Assembly (NCBI RefSeq): GCF_030936135.1
Contig: NC_082603.1
Coordinates: 29,017,236-29,081,235 of the forward strand
DNA from: Gavia stellata
Lineage: Eukaryota > Chordata > Aves > Gaviiformes > Gaviidae
Reading direction: 5' to 3'
DNA: 64,000 nucleotides
Part shown: one piece after another, positions 28,701 to 37,324 of the stretch
Position numbering within the stretch: the first letter of the stretch is position 1
Layout: the number at the start of each line of letters is the position of its first letter
Position numbers and translations under genes: made by a program
Notes under the pieces: generated by a model
The model's database searches: none
What the model was told of the DNA's origin: nothing
What the model saw: the letters and a program-made list of their open reading frames with translations, nothing else

Positions 28701-30783
28701 CACACAATATTCTTCAACAAGATACCTCACACAAGTATAGAAGATGGCAGCAGAACTCTGAGAAACATATTTATTAATTAAAAGGTACGGAAAATATAGA
28801 AGGGAAAATCATGCAGAATTACTTTGCACATGTTTTATTTTCCATTTTAAACTCTTAGTGAATGAGCTGTAAATTCCATCAAGTATTTAAAATACCCAAA
28901 ATCCTTTACCGTTTTGCAAGAGCCTAAAGATACAAGGCCTAATAATGATCGACATTGTCCTTTACTAATCTGAAGCTTTTACACCATGACAATTGACGGT
29001 TCAGTGTTTCAGAATCAGGTAGATGCTTGAGATTTAAAAAAAAAAAAAAAAAAAGAGGATGAAACAGAAAAACAAAGTTGTCTGCTGAAACGCAAGAGGA
29101 AAAAAGTTTGGCTTTTTTTTAATAAACGTTGTTATATGATAAAATATTTCCTGGGTCCTAGGTTCATACACATTATGTCATCCTTGATCGACAGCTGGTT
29201 TCTGTGACTCCACCGCCCATCTGCAAGTTTGCAATAGTACTTACTTGTCTTCATGGTATCAAACACTGCAGTTACTCTTATACCTTTATTAGCTCGTTTC
29301 AAAGCCCAAGCAGAAAAATACTGCAGAACTACAAAACAGCATTGACACTAAAAACTTGGAAAGCGGATACAGAGGGAAAACTCTTAAAAAAAAAAAAACA
29401 AAAAACACTTACATTCACCAGCCACTAACTTAATCACTGTCTGGGGTTCCTGAATTCAGCTAATAATGAGGGATTCCATAAGAGTCTGTCTCCACTAGTA
29501 TGAGTGCAGAACTGGGGTCTCAGTTTCCTTTGACACAGTGTATTGTTACTGGAAGAACTCCTTTATGAAACCCCAGCCTTAAAATTGAGATGTCACTCCT
29601 TACACACACAAAAGTATCTCCAAGCACAACAAAATAAAGGCTCATTATAGAAACATTTGTTAAACATTTTAATAAATACGGGTGTAAGATACTCAGGTAC
29701 AGAAAGGGAAAACACTTCCCTGTTATCAACTGGGAACTCCGCACGTTAGGTCAGTAAGATATCGGATACCTTTTGCAAAAGGGTAATTATATCATGTACA
29801 ATACAGTCACCCTACCTGTAATGCCAAAGAAACATTCTTGTTAAACACACACACCGAGTAAACGAAGGGATTACTTTTTTTAAACTAAATTAAATAGTTT
29901 CACTGCTGACAGCTCAGAAACAGTCTTTTAAAAGAAGTTGAACATACAGACAGCAGTTTTACAACTCAACCCAAGAATATCCAAGAGCCTATCCATCTAA
30001 GAACAACCACTGCAAATGGACAAAGCTAAAGAAAAAAAAACAAAAAACACACAACATTGATTGAAAAGTAAATATTAAAAAGATATCCACGTATAATCTG
30101 ATACCCTTCCAAGTTGCTTTGGGCTCTCCTCACTATTTCAAATGCAGGTATCTTCCACTTGTTTGTTTACTTGTTCTTAGAAAAACAATATAAAAACAAG
30201 CAACATTAAGAAGCAATACACTGAACAGATTAATCAGGCTCTTGAACACATCACTTTTACTTAGACAAAGACTTTATTCTGGGAATAACATTTAAGAGCT
30301 TGAAGTTAAATCATAACCCTTTTGTAGGGAGGAGAGAAGGTAACAACTTTTAAGGGCATATTCCTCCCTTCTACACAAACATGTTGTTGTTTGGAATGGG
30401 GTGGGAAGAGCTTTACTGTCATTACAACAGTCATAGGCTGAGGCAACCATGAAGTTAGTGTTGATGTTACAATGGAAACACCTCTGTTCAGCATTAATCT
30501 GTAGTACCAGTAAGTGATTCATTACAAATACTGTGACAAATCATGAGGAGTGATGAGTTTTGTATCCTCCCTGACACTTGCCTCTTCCAAGTGAGCTGGC
30601 TCACAGCTGTCCCAGGGCCTGGGCGATTGTAGAGGGTTGGAACAAGGAAAGTGGATGAAAAAGCTTTTTTTTTTTTTTTAATTAAAAACTGAAACTCTCT
30701 AAGTTAAAGAAGACATTTTGTTCACGCACCTCGAGACAAGAGGGCACATGTTCCCCATTTCTGACAACAACAAAAAAAAAAAA

Positions 30784-30807
30784 AGAGAGAAAGAAAGAAA
30801 GAAAGAG
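30784..30807 (+). repeat. (AAAG)n microsatellite, following a poly-A run
   Basis: A run of As from about 30771 grades into AGAGAGAAAGAAAGAAAG. It lies about 135 bp inside intron 1 from FAF1 exon 1, and is likely polymorphic in length. Confidence 0.85.
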
Positions 30808-30899
30808 CACAGGCTTTGGAGAGCAGGCTTCACACCCACCGCCCTGGACCTTCCCACAAAGAACAAGCAGCACAGCAACGAGGAGAAAGAGAAAAGCAG

Positions 30900-32170
30900 C
30901 GAGAGGCCACGGTTGTGTGGCGGCGGCGGCTTGAAATTTACCTGGAAATCAGCCAATATCATTTCTCGGTCCATGTTGGACGCCATTGCGGCCAGCTGCG
31001 TCCCCGGCTCTGCTCTGACCCGCGCACCTGGAGCTGCTGCCGGCGAGGACGGGGCAGGGTGGGAGCTAGGAGCTCATCGAGGCGCCGGGCTCCTCTCAGG
31101 CTCCCGCGGCGCCCCCGGGCTGCCCCGCCTGGCAGCTCCGCGAGGCCGGGGCGCGGCGGCGGCGGGCAGAGGAGGGGAGGAGGGAGGAGAGAGGCGGGCA
31201 GGGGGCCGGGAGCAGGCCGGGAGCGGGCAGCGCTGCCTCAGCTGCTGGCCCGGGGAGGAGGAGGAGGAGGAGGCAGCGCCGCTCCCTCCCTGCCTCCACA
31301 GCGCCTGTCGCACATTTTGCCTGTCATTGAGGTCGCAAAGAGGCGCTTTGCGGCCGGCACGTGACCACCCTCCTGTCAAGCGCTCGCGAAGCCGGGGGAG
31401 GGGCTGCGCCTTTCCGGCAGCCCGCGGTGAGCGCGGCCGCTGCGGCCCCGCCGCGGCCCCCACGCCAGCCCCGATCCCGGCCCCGGCGGGAAGAGAAGGG
31501 AGGGGACGGGAGGGGAGGGGGCGCGTGAGGAGCCCGCACGGGGCCCGGCGGAAGGGGCCCGCGCCGGGTTGCGGGGCCACGGGCGGCCGGTCCGGGTGAG
31601 CGGCTGAGGGAGCCCGCGGCCCGCCCGTGGGCCTTTCTTGAGGGGACAGACCGCCTCAGCCCCCCGGGGGGCAGCGGCTGCGGCCCCGGCCGGGCCTCAG
31701 AGCGGGAGAGCGGCTCCTCCGAGCGGGCGAGGCAGCTCCGGCTCGGCTTGGCCGGGCGCAGCGCTGCCCCGGGGGCTGACCCACCCCGGTCGCCCGCGGC
31801 CGGCGGCGGCTCCCCGGGCCCGGCGGCGGCGCGGGGTGGCCCGGCTGGGTTCCGCCGCCGGCCGCGGCCTAACGGGTCGGCGGGGCCCGCCATCCGAGAG
31901 CGGGTGGGGGGATACAAGGGCCGCTGCAGCCGCCGGCCGGAGGGCGGCTCTGCGTCCCCGTGCGGGAGCGGTGTATCCCTCCGCGCCCCCGTGACAGGGG
32001 AGCGGGCGGGATCGCGGTGGCATCGGTGAATACGGCGCCTCAGTCCCCAGCGCGGTTTGCGTCTGCTCTGACGGCCCGTAACTTTGTGCTCGCTGAGTGA
32101 CCCGAACCTCCCCGGGGCGGGGGGGACGCACCGGCTCGGGGGGGGCTCGGTAAAATGGTGATTCTCCCCG
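30900..32170 (-). promoter_or_regulatory. FAF1: CpG island: FAF1 promoter and 5' UTR
   Basis: From the FAF1 start codon rightwards the sequence becomes very GC- and CpG-rich for about 1.2 kb. There is no TATA box at a sensible position, which fits a CpG-island promoter firing towards FAF1. A perfect CACGTG E-box with GGCACGTGACC context lies at 31358-31363, suitable for USF, MYC/MAX or MiT/TFE factors. Plus-strand GGTGAGC donors near 31424 and 31592 would allow a divergent spliced transcript, but this is only possible. The long open frames in both strands here are CpG-island artefacts. The exact start site is unknown. Confidence 0.75.
30942..30986 (-). CDS. FAF1: FAF1 coding exon 1 (start codon)
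   Basis: From the ATG at 30986-30984 the minus strand encodes MASNMDREMILADFQ. This matches the known N-terminus of vertebrate FAF1 and the first helix of its UBA domain. The frame then reaches CAG followed by the donor GTAAATTT at 30941. The start has a good Kozak context, with G at -3 and G at +4. Splicing to 13739 restores DFQ-ACTGIENIDEA without a frame change. The exon lies at the edge of a CpG island, as expected for a broadly expressed gene. Translation past the donor reads low-complexity sequence and is not part of the protein. Confidence 0.96.
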
Positions 32171-34540
32171 TCTTCGTGCTTCTTTCAAACGGAGGAAAAG
32201 TATTTTTCACAGGTTTCTGAGCCAACAGACTGATCTGCACAGCGGCCCTCACTCAAGCTTAGCACTCCAGCACTGTAAGATGCATTATATACCACAGATA
32301 AATGTGGATTTTTTAAAATAATGCAAATCTGACTAATTAATGCTTTTTAAGTCTCCCTCCTACAACCTGATGCCGTTCACTTACCCCCGAAGCACCGATG
32401 TTAAACACACGCATTCGGACACCGATTTGCCAAGTAGTCCGACATGTTTTGCTCTGCTCTTGGGATGGGTGTCGCAGCTACCTAAGGTCACAGATACATC
32501 AAGCACCTTCCTATTAGCTAATAAAGCTACATGATGCTACCTTTGAATCAAGTTACTTTGCCGTTTTTAGGGAACACTGATATTTATTGGTTTTCTCTTC
32601 CGTCCGTGAGGGTTTGACACGAGTTTCTCGGAGCCTGCGAGCTCCCCGCTGCCTGCCGCAGCAGCCGGGCTGGCACCGGGGAGAGCTGCGGGCGGTGGGG
32701 GGATGGCACAGCGCGACCGCCCGCCGCGGCGGGGAGAGGCAGCGAGCAAACGGTGCCTGCGGACAGGGACGTGTGAAAAGTTAAACCGTACCTTCAGGAG
32801 AGTCCGTGCTCCCAAGAAAGACGCTCCTGGGAGTTGTTTAAAGCCTGTTTGCGAGCGCTGCTGGGGAGCGCGGGCTTCAGCGCGCCTGGGGCGGGTGTCC
32901 GGCGGCGGCCGAGTCGTTCAGGGTCTCCGGGCGGGTTGAGGCCGCGCTACAACGCCACTTACGATGCCAAGCCAGGGTGTCGGAGAAGCTGAATGTTATA
33001 TTTTATCGTGTTCCTGCTCTAGTTTATGTTGGCAGGGTCTGCCGAGAGGTTTTTATTGCCCGCTGACGTTAGCTTAACAATTCGAGCTCCCCACCACCGA
33101 GCGGAGGGATGATAAAGTAATTGCCCCTCGCACCTGCCCCTTTTTTTTTTTTTTCCAGTTTGATGTTACGGAGCGTTCTGTGCTAGGTACGAGGTATGGT
33201 GCAATGCCAGGGACAGCCTATGCTAAATTACAAACAAATCCACCCACACGTTACTAGAGAGTAACTATAATAAAGGCTGAAAAGCGAGTTTTAGCGATTG
33301 GATTAGAGCCAATTAATTCCTGGCACGAACTGAAGCTATAGGTATGTTGTCAAGATTAGTTACACGGCGTTCACGTCTATTACAGTCATATTTTAAATAA
33401 TGGTATCTATATTAGATCAAAACAGGAAGGATTTGATCCAGAACGTGAAGAGAAGGTGAGAGGCTGCACGTGCCCCCGTCGCAGGAAGTTCACGTCCAAG
33501 TCACAGCGAAAGTTTCCACTCTCCTTCCCGCAACCCCCCACGCCGAGCCACGCGAGGTGGCTTTTTCCCTCCGAGGTGGCTTTTTCCCTCCAAGGAGCGT
33601 CAGACAAACCAGCGGGCCGGGGGGACACTCGCTTATTTCACTCCTTGCAATGCCCGGCGATAATACCTCCCTCCAGAAGGTGTTTCGGCTGCGGATTTTG
33701 CAGCCGGTTGGGGCAACTCTTTCTGGTTTAGGAGGAGTATTTTTATCATTCTTGAGAGGAGATGATGAGGATTAACGTGCCGCTTTCTGCAAAGATTTTT
33801 GGCAGACACGCACGGTGAGGGAGGTTTAAGGGCATTTTCTGGCCGGGCAGCTTGGCTTGCAGGAGGCCTGCAGCACCCCACCTACACTTGACTTAATTAT
33901 TTTTGTTATAAGCTGCGATTAACAGAAGATGGGGGCTTTACTCTGAACTGTAAAACAAAACAAAAAAATATTGGGGGACTGTTGTAAGACTTGCGGGTCT
34001 AATTCTGCAGTAAGTCAGCAACAGGTAACATCACCAAACCCTGTGGGTTTTAGGCACTGATTAGTGACGAAGTCAGTCATTTATAAGCCGTCTGACTGAG
34101 TGGTCGAAGTTTTGCACATAAATTCCTTCCTTATGCAGAAAAGCAACTATATTTGAATACATGGATGTTATTTATATACATACATTTCTAGAGTTAACTT
34201 TCAGGGTAATTATCATTCATACTGTTGTTTAAAAAGCTGTTAGCACTATTACTTCTGGCCGAGACTTATCATCATGAGGCCCTTCAAAATACGCTTTTTT
34301 CCCCCCTTTAGCGGGAGTGTGAGGGGGGGTCAGCTGACAATTCGAGCGAAGTTGCTTTCCCCGCTCTGCGTGGAGGCAGTCCATTACCTGCCACCCTGGT
34401 ACGTTCACTAACAAACGCGGGTGGGGGAATGAGCACGGGAAAACGTAATTGCGAAGCAAGAGGCAACCGAAGGGGAAAGGCGAGCCAGATGCAGGAGTCA
34501 CACCGGCTTCCTCCAGCTGCCCGGGTTGCCGGTTCACCCC
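32171..34540. other. FAF1-CDKN2C intergenic segment without recognised gene
   Basis: The DNA is mixed in composition, with a small CpG-rich patch at about 32600-32940, a CACGTG at 33467-33472 and a 19-bp perfect tandem duplication at 33554-33591. A T run sits near 33141-33154. I see no conserved coding segment. Short CpG-rich patches could be alternative upstream promoters or first exons of CDKN2C, which is known in mammals to use more than one promoter. Confidence 0.6.
33554..33591 (+). repeat. 19-bp perfect tandem duplication
   Basis: GAGGTGGCTTTTTCCCTCC occurs at 33554-33572 and again without gap at 33573-33591. It is probably a replication-slippage duplication. Confidence 0.9.
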
Positions 34541-35247
34541 TGTCAGACTGGTTCTGCCTCCGGCGGCGGCGGCTGGAGGTCAGGCCCGGCCGCCCCCGGC
34601 CCCTGCCCGGCTGCCGGCGGCAGGTTTCCCCCGCAGGGCCGTGCTGGCGGAGCTGCTGTTGCTGCCGGACAGGTTCCCTCGCTAACGCGCCTCCCCGAGC
34701 TGCCTCACGCGTGTTTACATTCGAATTCACTTTCCCGTAGCGTCCACGCAGAAAACAGACGAGCAGATTGCCTCCGCGACCGATAGGTTACGTATGCTTA
34801 TCAGGGAGCCATGACATGGCATCTTACCTCCCGGGGGGTTCGCTTTGGCAGAGTTCAGCCTTCCGAGCGCCCCTGAAACTTAAAGCAATCCGGCCGTTAA
34901 AGCAGTTTTAAGGCATGAAAAGCTGTTAGGCAGAAGGGCGATGAAACCTCCGTACTGTACCATCCTCACGCCGTCGCCCTTTGAAGGAAAAGCGAAGCCC
35001 TCACGTCTTCTCGGTGGCAGGGTGCGTTTCCCCCTCAAAATGGCACTTTCAAATCAATCAAGGACACCAGAAACGCGGAAAGCAAGGAGTGCTGCCGTGG
35101 ACGGTCGCCTTCCACCGTTAAGACAACTTGACATTGACCCTTCATCCTTGACCTTGTCCTGAGGGAGAGGAGCCCGCGTCGCTGCCGGGGTGGACCCCGG
35201 CCCCGCAGCCGCGGCCCCGCGGGGTGCCGAGCGAGGGCGGCGGGTGC

Positions 35248-35271
35248 GGCCCCGGCCCCGGCCCCGGCCCC
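35248..35271 (-). repeat. (GGCCCC)4, i.e. GGGGCC repeat on the minus strand
   Basis: Four exact GGCCCC units occur in the CDKN2C upstream CpG block. They are in inverted orientation to the larger GGGGCC arrays 300 bp downstream, so the two could pair as an inverted repeat. Confidence 0.95.
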
Positions 35272-35568
35272 GCTCCCCCCGCGGGCAGGTGGAGACCGCT
35301 CGGGGGGGAGCGCCGGGCAGAGCCGCGGCGGGAGGCAGCCCTCCCGCCCGCCCAGCTCCCCCGATCCCCGGTCCTCCCGCAGGGGCGCGGCGGCGCCCGG
35401 TGCTAAAAGCTCCTTTTCCTTTCATTCCCCCCCCCGCGCTGTTTCCCCCCCCTAGGCCTCAGCAGCGCTCCTCCTAAAAGCGCCCTGACTGTTATGGCTG
35501 TGGCGGGGCAGTGCCGTGCCCGGGCTGCACGGCGAGGGGAACGACACAAGGCGCCGCGCTGCAGCGGC

Positions 35569-35610
35569 GGGGCCGGGGCCGGGGCCGGGGCCGGGGCCGG
35601 GGCCGGGGCC
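35569..35610 (+). repeat. (GGGGCC)7 hexanucleotide array
   Basis: Seven uninterrupted GGGGCC units are present. GGGGCC is a strong G-quadruplex-forming motif, best known from human C9orf72. An interruption (GAGGCCTGCG) separates it from a second array. Confidence 0.97.
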
Positions 35611-35619
35611 GAGGCCTGC

Positions 35620-35660
35620 GGGCCGGGGCCGGGGCCGGGGCCGGGGCCGGGGCCGGGGCC
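35620..35660 (+). repeat. Second GGGGCC array (one GGGCC plus six units)
   Basis: GGGCC followed by six exact GGGGCC units. Together with the preceding array this gives thirteen full units in 92 bp, upstream of the probable CDKN2C leader. Confidence 0.97.
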
Positions 35661-35817
35661 GGGCGAGGGGCGGGCGCGCGCCGCTGCAGGCCTTCCTGCC
35701 CGGCCGCGCCGCAACTCCGCCGCGCCTCCTTAAATCTCTGCCGTTAAAATGTGGGCGGGTGTTTCAACTCAAAAAGCGCTCAAATTTTTTTTCTTTTCAA
35801 AAAAAGCTGATGAGGTT

Positions 35818-35848
35818 AAAAAAAAAAAAAGGGGGGGGTGGGGGGGGG
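35818..35848 (+). repeat. A13-G8-T-G9 purine run
   Basis: A run of 13 As is followed by eight Gs, one T and nine Gs. It is a potential G-quadruplex and a likely sequencing or assembly weak point. Confidence 0.9.
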
Positions 35849-35968
35849 AAGAGAGAAACCGGCTTCGTGTCCGTAGGAAACAGAAGTAGCGATTGTTTGT
35901 GCTTAAAAAAGGGGGAGCGCAAAGCCGCGGGCGGAGGCAGCGGCCGCGGACCGGCAAGTGCAGCTTGA

Positions 35969-35977
35969 TTTCGCGAA
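35969..35977. promoter_or_regulatory. CDKN2C: E2F-type site TTTCGCGAA
   Basis: TTTCGCGAA contains the E2F core (TTTSSCGC class), read as TTTCGCG on the plus strand and TTCGCGAAA on the minus strand. It lies about 1.04 kb upstream of the CDKN2C start codon, within the CpG-rich promoter. Human CDKN2C has been reported to respond to E2F1, so a feedback loop limiting CDK4/6 is plausible. Occupancy is not shown. Confidence 0.5.
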
Positions 35978-36526
35978 GTTGAAAGAGGAGGCGAGCGGCG
36001 GCTGTCACTGCGCGCCGGGAGGCTGCCGAGCACCGCCGGGCCGGGGCAGCGGCGGGCACCAGCGCAGCCCCTGCCCCCGCCGGGAGCTCGCCCTCCGCTC
36101 CCCGGCCGGGGCGAGAGGCGCGGCTGCCGCCGGGGATCGGCCGGCGGAGCGCGGGCAGCGGCGGCGGGGCCCCGGCGGGCGGCGAGGACGGCCCCGCGCC
36201 GCGGCTCCTGCGCGCCCTGAGCGCGGGCGGCGGTCCGCGGCAGCCCCCCGCCGCCGCTCCCGCCAGGCCGCCGCCCCGCGGACCCGCCGCCCTCCTGGAT
36301 GCTCCGGAGCCGCCGCCGGCGGGGGCGGCCGCCGGCCGGGATCGCGCCCGCCCGCTGCGCGGAGGCTACGCGGGGCCGCGGGAGTGAAGCTGCTGCTGCG
36401 GGGAGCGAGAGCGCCGAGGGAGCGAGCTCGGCGGCTGGGCAGCCGCTGCCGCCGCGCCCTGCCCTCCGCGGGCGCGGCTCGTCCTTCTCGGCCCTGCTCG
36501 GCCCGGACTAGAGGCGGCGGTGTGGG

Positions 36527-36601
36527 ATGAAAGGGGGGATCCCGAGCGGGAGTGGATGCACACTGCTACAGAAGACTTTTCCTCGGAGCTGTTGCTGCTA
36601 A
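36527..36601 (+). promoter_or_regulatory. CDKN2C: Upstream ORF 1 in the probable CDKN2C leader (24 aa)
   Basis: An ATG at 36527 opens a 24-codon frame closed by TAA at 36599-36601. A second overlapping frame starts at the ATG at 36556 and ends with TGA at 36619-36621 (21 codons). These matter only if transcription starts upstream of 36527, which is likely but unproven. Confidence 0.45.
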
Positions 36602-36683
36602 GTCTCAGATCCCGACTGTGAACAGGGTGGGTTGTCTTCTTCTTCAAAGATCTCAGGTCTGAGTGAGTCTCCGGTGTACGTGT

Positions 36684-36707
36684 ATATATGTTACCTGTAA
36701 CATATAT
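36684..36707. repeat. 11-bp palindromic arms in the CDKN2C leader
   Basis: ATATATGTTAC (36684-36694) is the exact reverse complement of GTAACATATAT (36697-36707), separated by only two bases. It could form a short AU-rich hairpin in the leader or be a palindromic protein-binding site. Confidence 0.8.
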
Positions 36708-36834
36708 GATATATTGCATAGCTATTAATCTATCCCCCCCCCCCCGAGAGCGGCCAAAGTCTTTAATAGGAGTTACTCTATATGTGGAAGCAAAGAAGTC
36801 TTCTTTCAAGTGGAGCTGCAGTTTTGCTGAATAA
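36688..36834 (+). promoter_or_regulatory. CDKN2C: Upstream ORF 2 in the probable CDKN2C leader (48 aa)
   Basis: An ATG at 36688, inside the palindrome, opens a 48-codon frame ending with TAA at 36832-36834. A second ATG in the same frame lies at 36706. Another upstream frame starts at 36782 and ends with TGA at 36842-36844. The encoded peptides are not recognisable; any role would be translational control. Confidence 0.45.
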
Positions 36835-36835
36835 T

Positions 36836-36841
36836 CACGTG
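36836..36841. promoter_or_regulatory. CDKN2C: CACGTG E-box
   Basis: A perfect CACGTG lies 173 bp upstream of the CDKN2C start codon. It is a possible MYC/MAX or USF site if an internal promoter is used. Confidence 0.3.
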
Positions 36842-36941
36842 TGAGTTAGGGGCGGGCTCTTGGCAAGGAGGTTTTTTACGAGTATTTACTACAAGGTCTA
36901 CTCCAGAAGATTAACCATCCCAATCCTTCTGTCAGTCTCCG

Positions 36942-37010
36942 ATGCCATGCCTGGTTAAAAAAAAAAAAAAAAAAAAATCTCATCTTTTTTCCGATCGTCA
37001 GTCACCCTAA
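36942..37010 (+). promoter_or_regulatory. CDKN2C: Upstream ORF 3, ending 3 nt before the CDKN2C start
   Basis: An ATG at 36942 opens a 22-codon frame that translates the poly-A tract as lysines. It is in frame with the CDKN2C CDS but closed by TAA at 37008-37010, with AGA then separating it from the main ATG. A minimal frame at 36947-36958 (ATG CCT GGT TAA) overlaps it. The element is void if a splice acceptor near 37001 removes this region. Confidence 0.45.
36957..36977 (+). repeat. A21 tract just upstream of the CDKN2C start codon
   Basis: Twenty-one consecutive As end 36 nt before the ATG. The tract is probably polymorphic. If retained in the mRNA it gives an A-rich leader. Confidence 0.95.
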
Positions 37011-37013
37011 AGA

Positions 37014-37142
37014 ATGGCCGAGCCTTCTGGGAACGAGCTGGCGTCCGCGGCTGCCAAGGGGGACCTAGTGCAACTTACTAATTTGTTGCAAAAGAATGTA
37101 AACGTCAATGCACAAAATGGATTTGGGAGGACTGCGCTGCAG
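37014..37142 (+). CDS. CDKN2C: CDKN2C (p18-INK4c) coding exon A, residues 1-43
   Basis: This exon encodes MAEPSGNELASAAAKGDLVQ through NVNVNAQNGFGRTALQ, the first ankyrin repeat and the beginning of the second of p18-INK4c. The protein binds CDK4 and CDK6, blocks their activation by D-type cyclins and so holds RB1 active in G1. The start ATG has A at -3 and G at +4, a strong context. The exon ends exactly after ...CTGCAG, where the mammalian gene is also spliced, and joins in phase 0 to GTG ATG AAA at 40696. The donor is GTTGGT, a weak match to GTRAGT because +3 and +4 are T and G. Upstream is a probable leader with several upstream AUGs. The exon is AT-rich at third positions in its second half, unlike exon B. 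Confidence 0.97.
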
Positions 37143-37324
37143 GTTGGTATCCAGAGAGGGAGAAAATATTTCATCACTGGTACCTACGTGACCCGGGTTT
37201 CCAAAAAAGACAACGTTTTAAACAGGCTGGTGGATGAAATTCGAGTGGTTTTTCAAACTCGTTGGATGCCATATTTTATAACTTTAGTGGCTCCAACTCC
37301 CTAAAATGACGTACTTGAAATAAA
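37143..37324 (+). other. CDKN2C: Possible intronic-polyadenylation extension of CDKN2C exon A
   Basis: The reading frame of exon A continues 53 codons into the intron (starting VGIQRGRKYF) to a TAA at 37302-37304. A canonical AATAAA follows at 37319-37324. If the weak donor is skipped and this signal used, the product would be a 96-residue protein with the first ankyrin repeat and a novel tail lacking the CDK-binding repeats 2-4. The extension resembles no domain I know. Chance cannot be excluded. Confidence 0.35.

Larger units (their letters stand above)
13740..30941 (-). other. FAF1: FAF1 intron 1 (about 17.2 kb)
   Basis: The intron is bounded by the donor GTAAAT directly after exon 1 (30941) and the acceptor AG before exon 2 (13740). 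It contains two further CR1 copies (about 19900-20375 and 22323-22785), several long A or T runs (for example near 22302, 27549, 29036 and 30666), an (AAAG)n tract near 30784-30807 and a CAGCTG-rich patch at 18158-18479. No additional exon, tRNA or structured RNA gene was recognised. The longer open frames here, such as 14958-15368 and 27038-27346, have no recognisable domain and no splice context. Confidence 0.85.
34550..36530 (+). promoter_or_regulatory. CDKN2C: CpG-rich CDKN2C promoter region
   Basis: Three CpG-dense blocks (about 34550-34690, 35160-35760 and 35930-36520) precede CDKN2C on the plus strand. They contain many GC-box-like GGGCGG or CCCGCC motifs, (GGGGCC)n arrays and an E2F-type TTTCGCGAA at 35969-35977. 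The human gene has been reported to be regulated by E2F1 and Sp1 and to use two promoters, so one of these blocks probably contains the main start site. The strand of each block, the start site and any upstream noncoding exon cannot be fixed from sequence alone. Long GC-rich open frames on both strands here lack any domain and are not called as genes. Confidence 0.65.

Noticed and set aside
30718-31599. 293-codon plus-strand open frame over the FAF1 promoter
   Set aside because: It crosses FAF1 exon 1 antisense and a CpG island; composition is low-complexity Ala/Gly/Arg/Pro and no domain is present. Frames on both strands are open, which is typical of CpG islands.
35516-35968. 150-codon open frame reading through the GGGGCC arrays
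   Set aside because: The frame exists because the hexanucleotide repeat contains no stop. It is noted only as a possible repeat-peptide source.
35958-36530. 190-codon plus-strand open frame upstream of CDKN2C
   Set aside because: Arg/Ala/Pro-rich translation of a CpG island, with comparable open frames elsewhere in the island and no family match.
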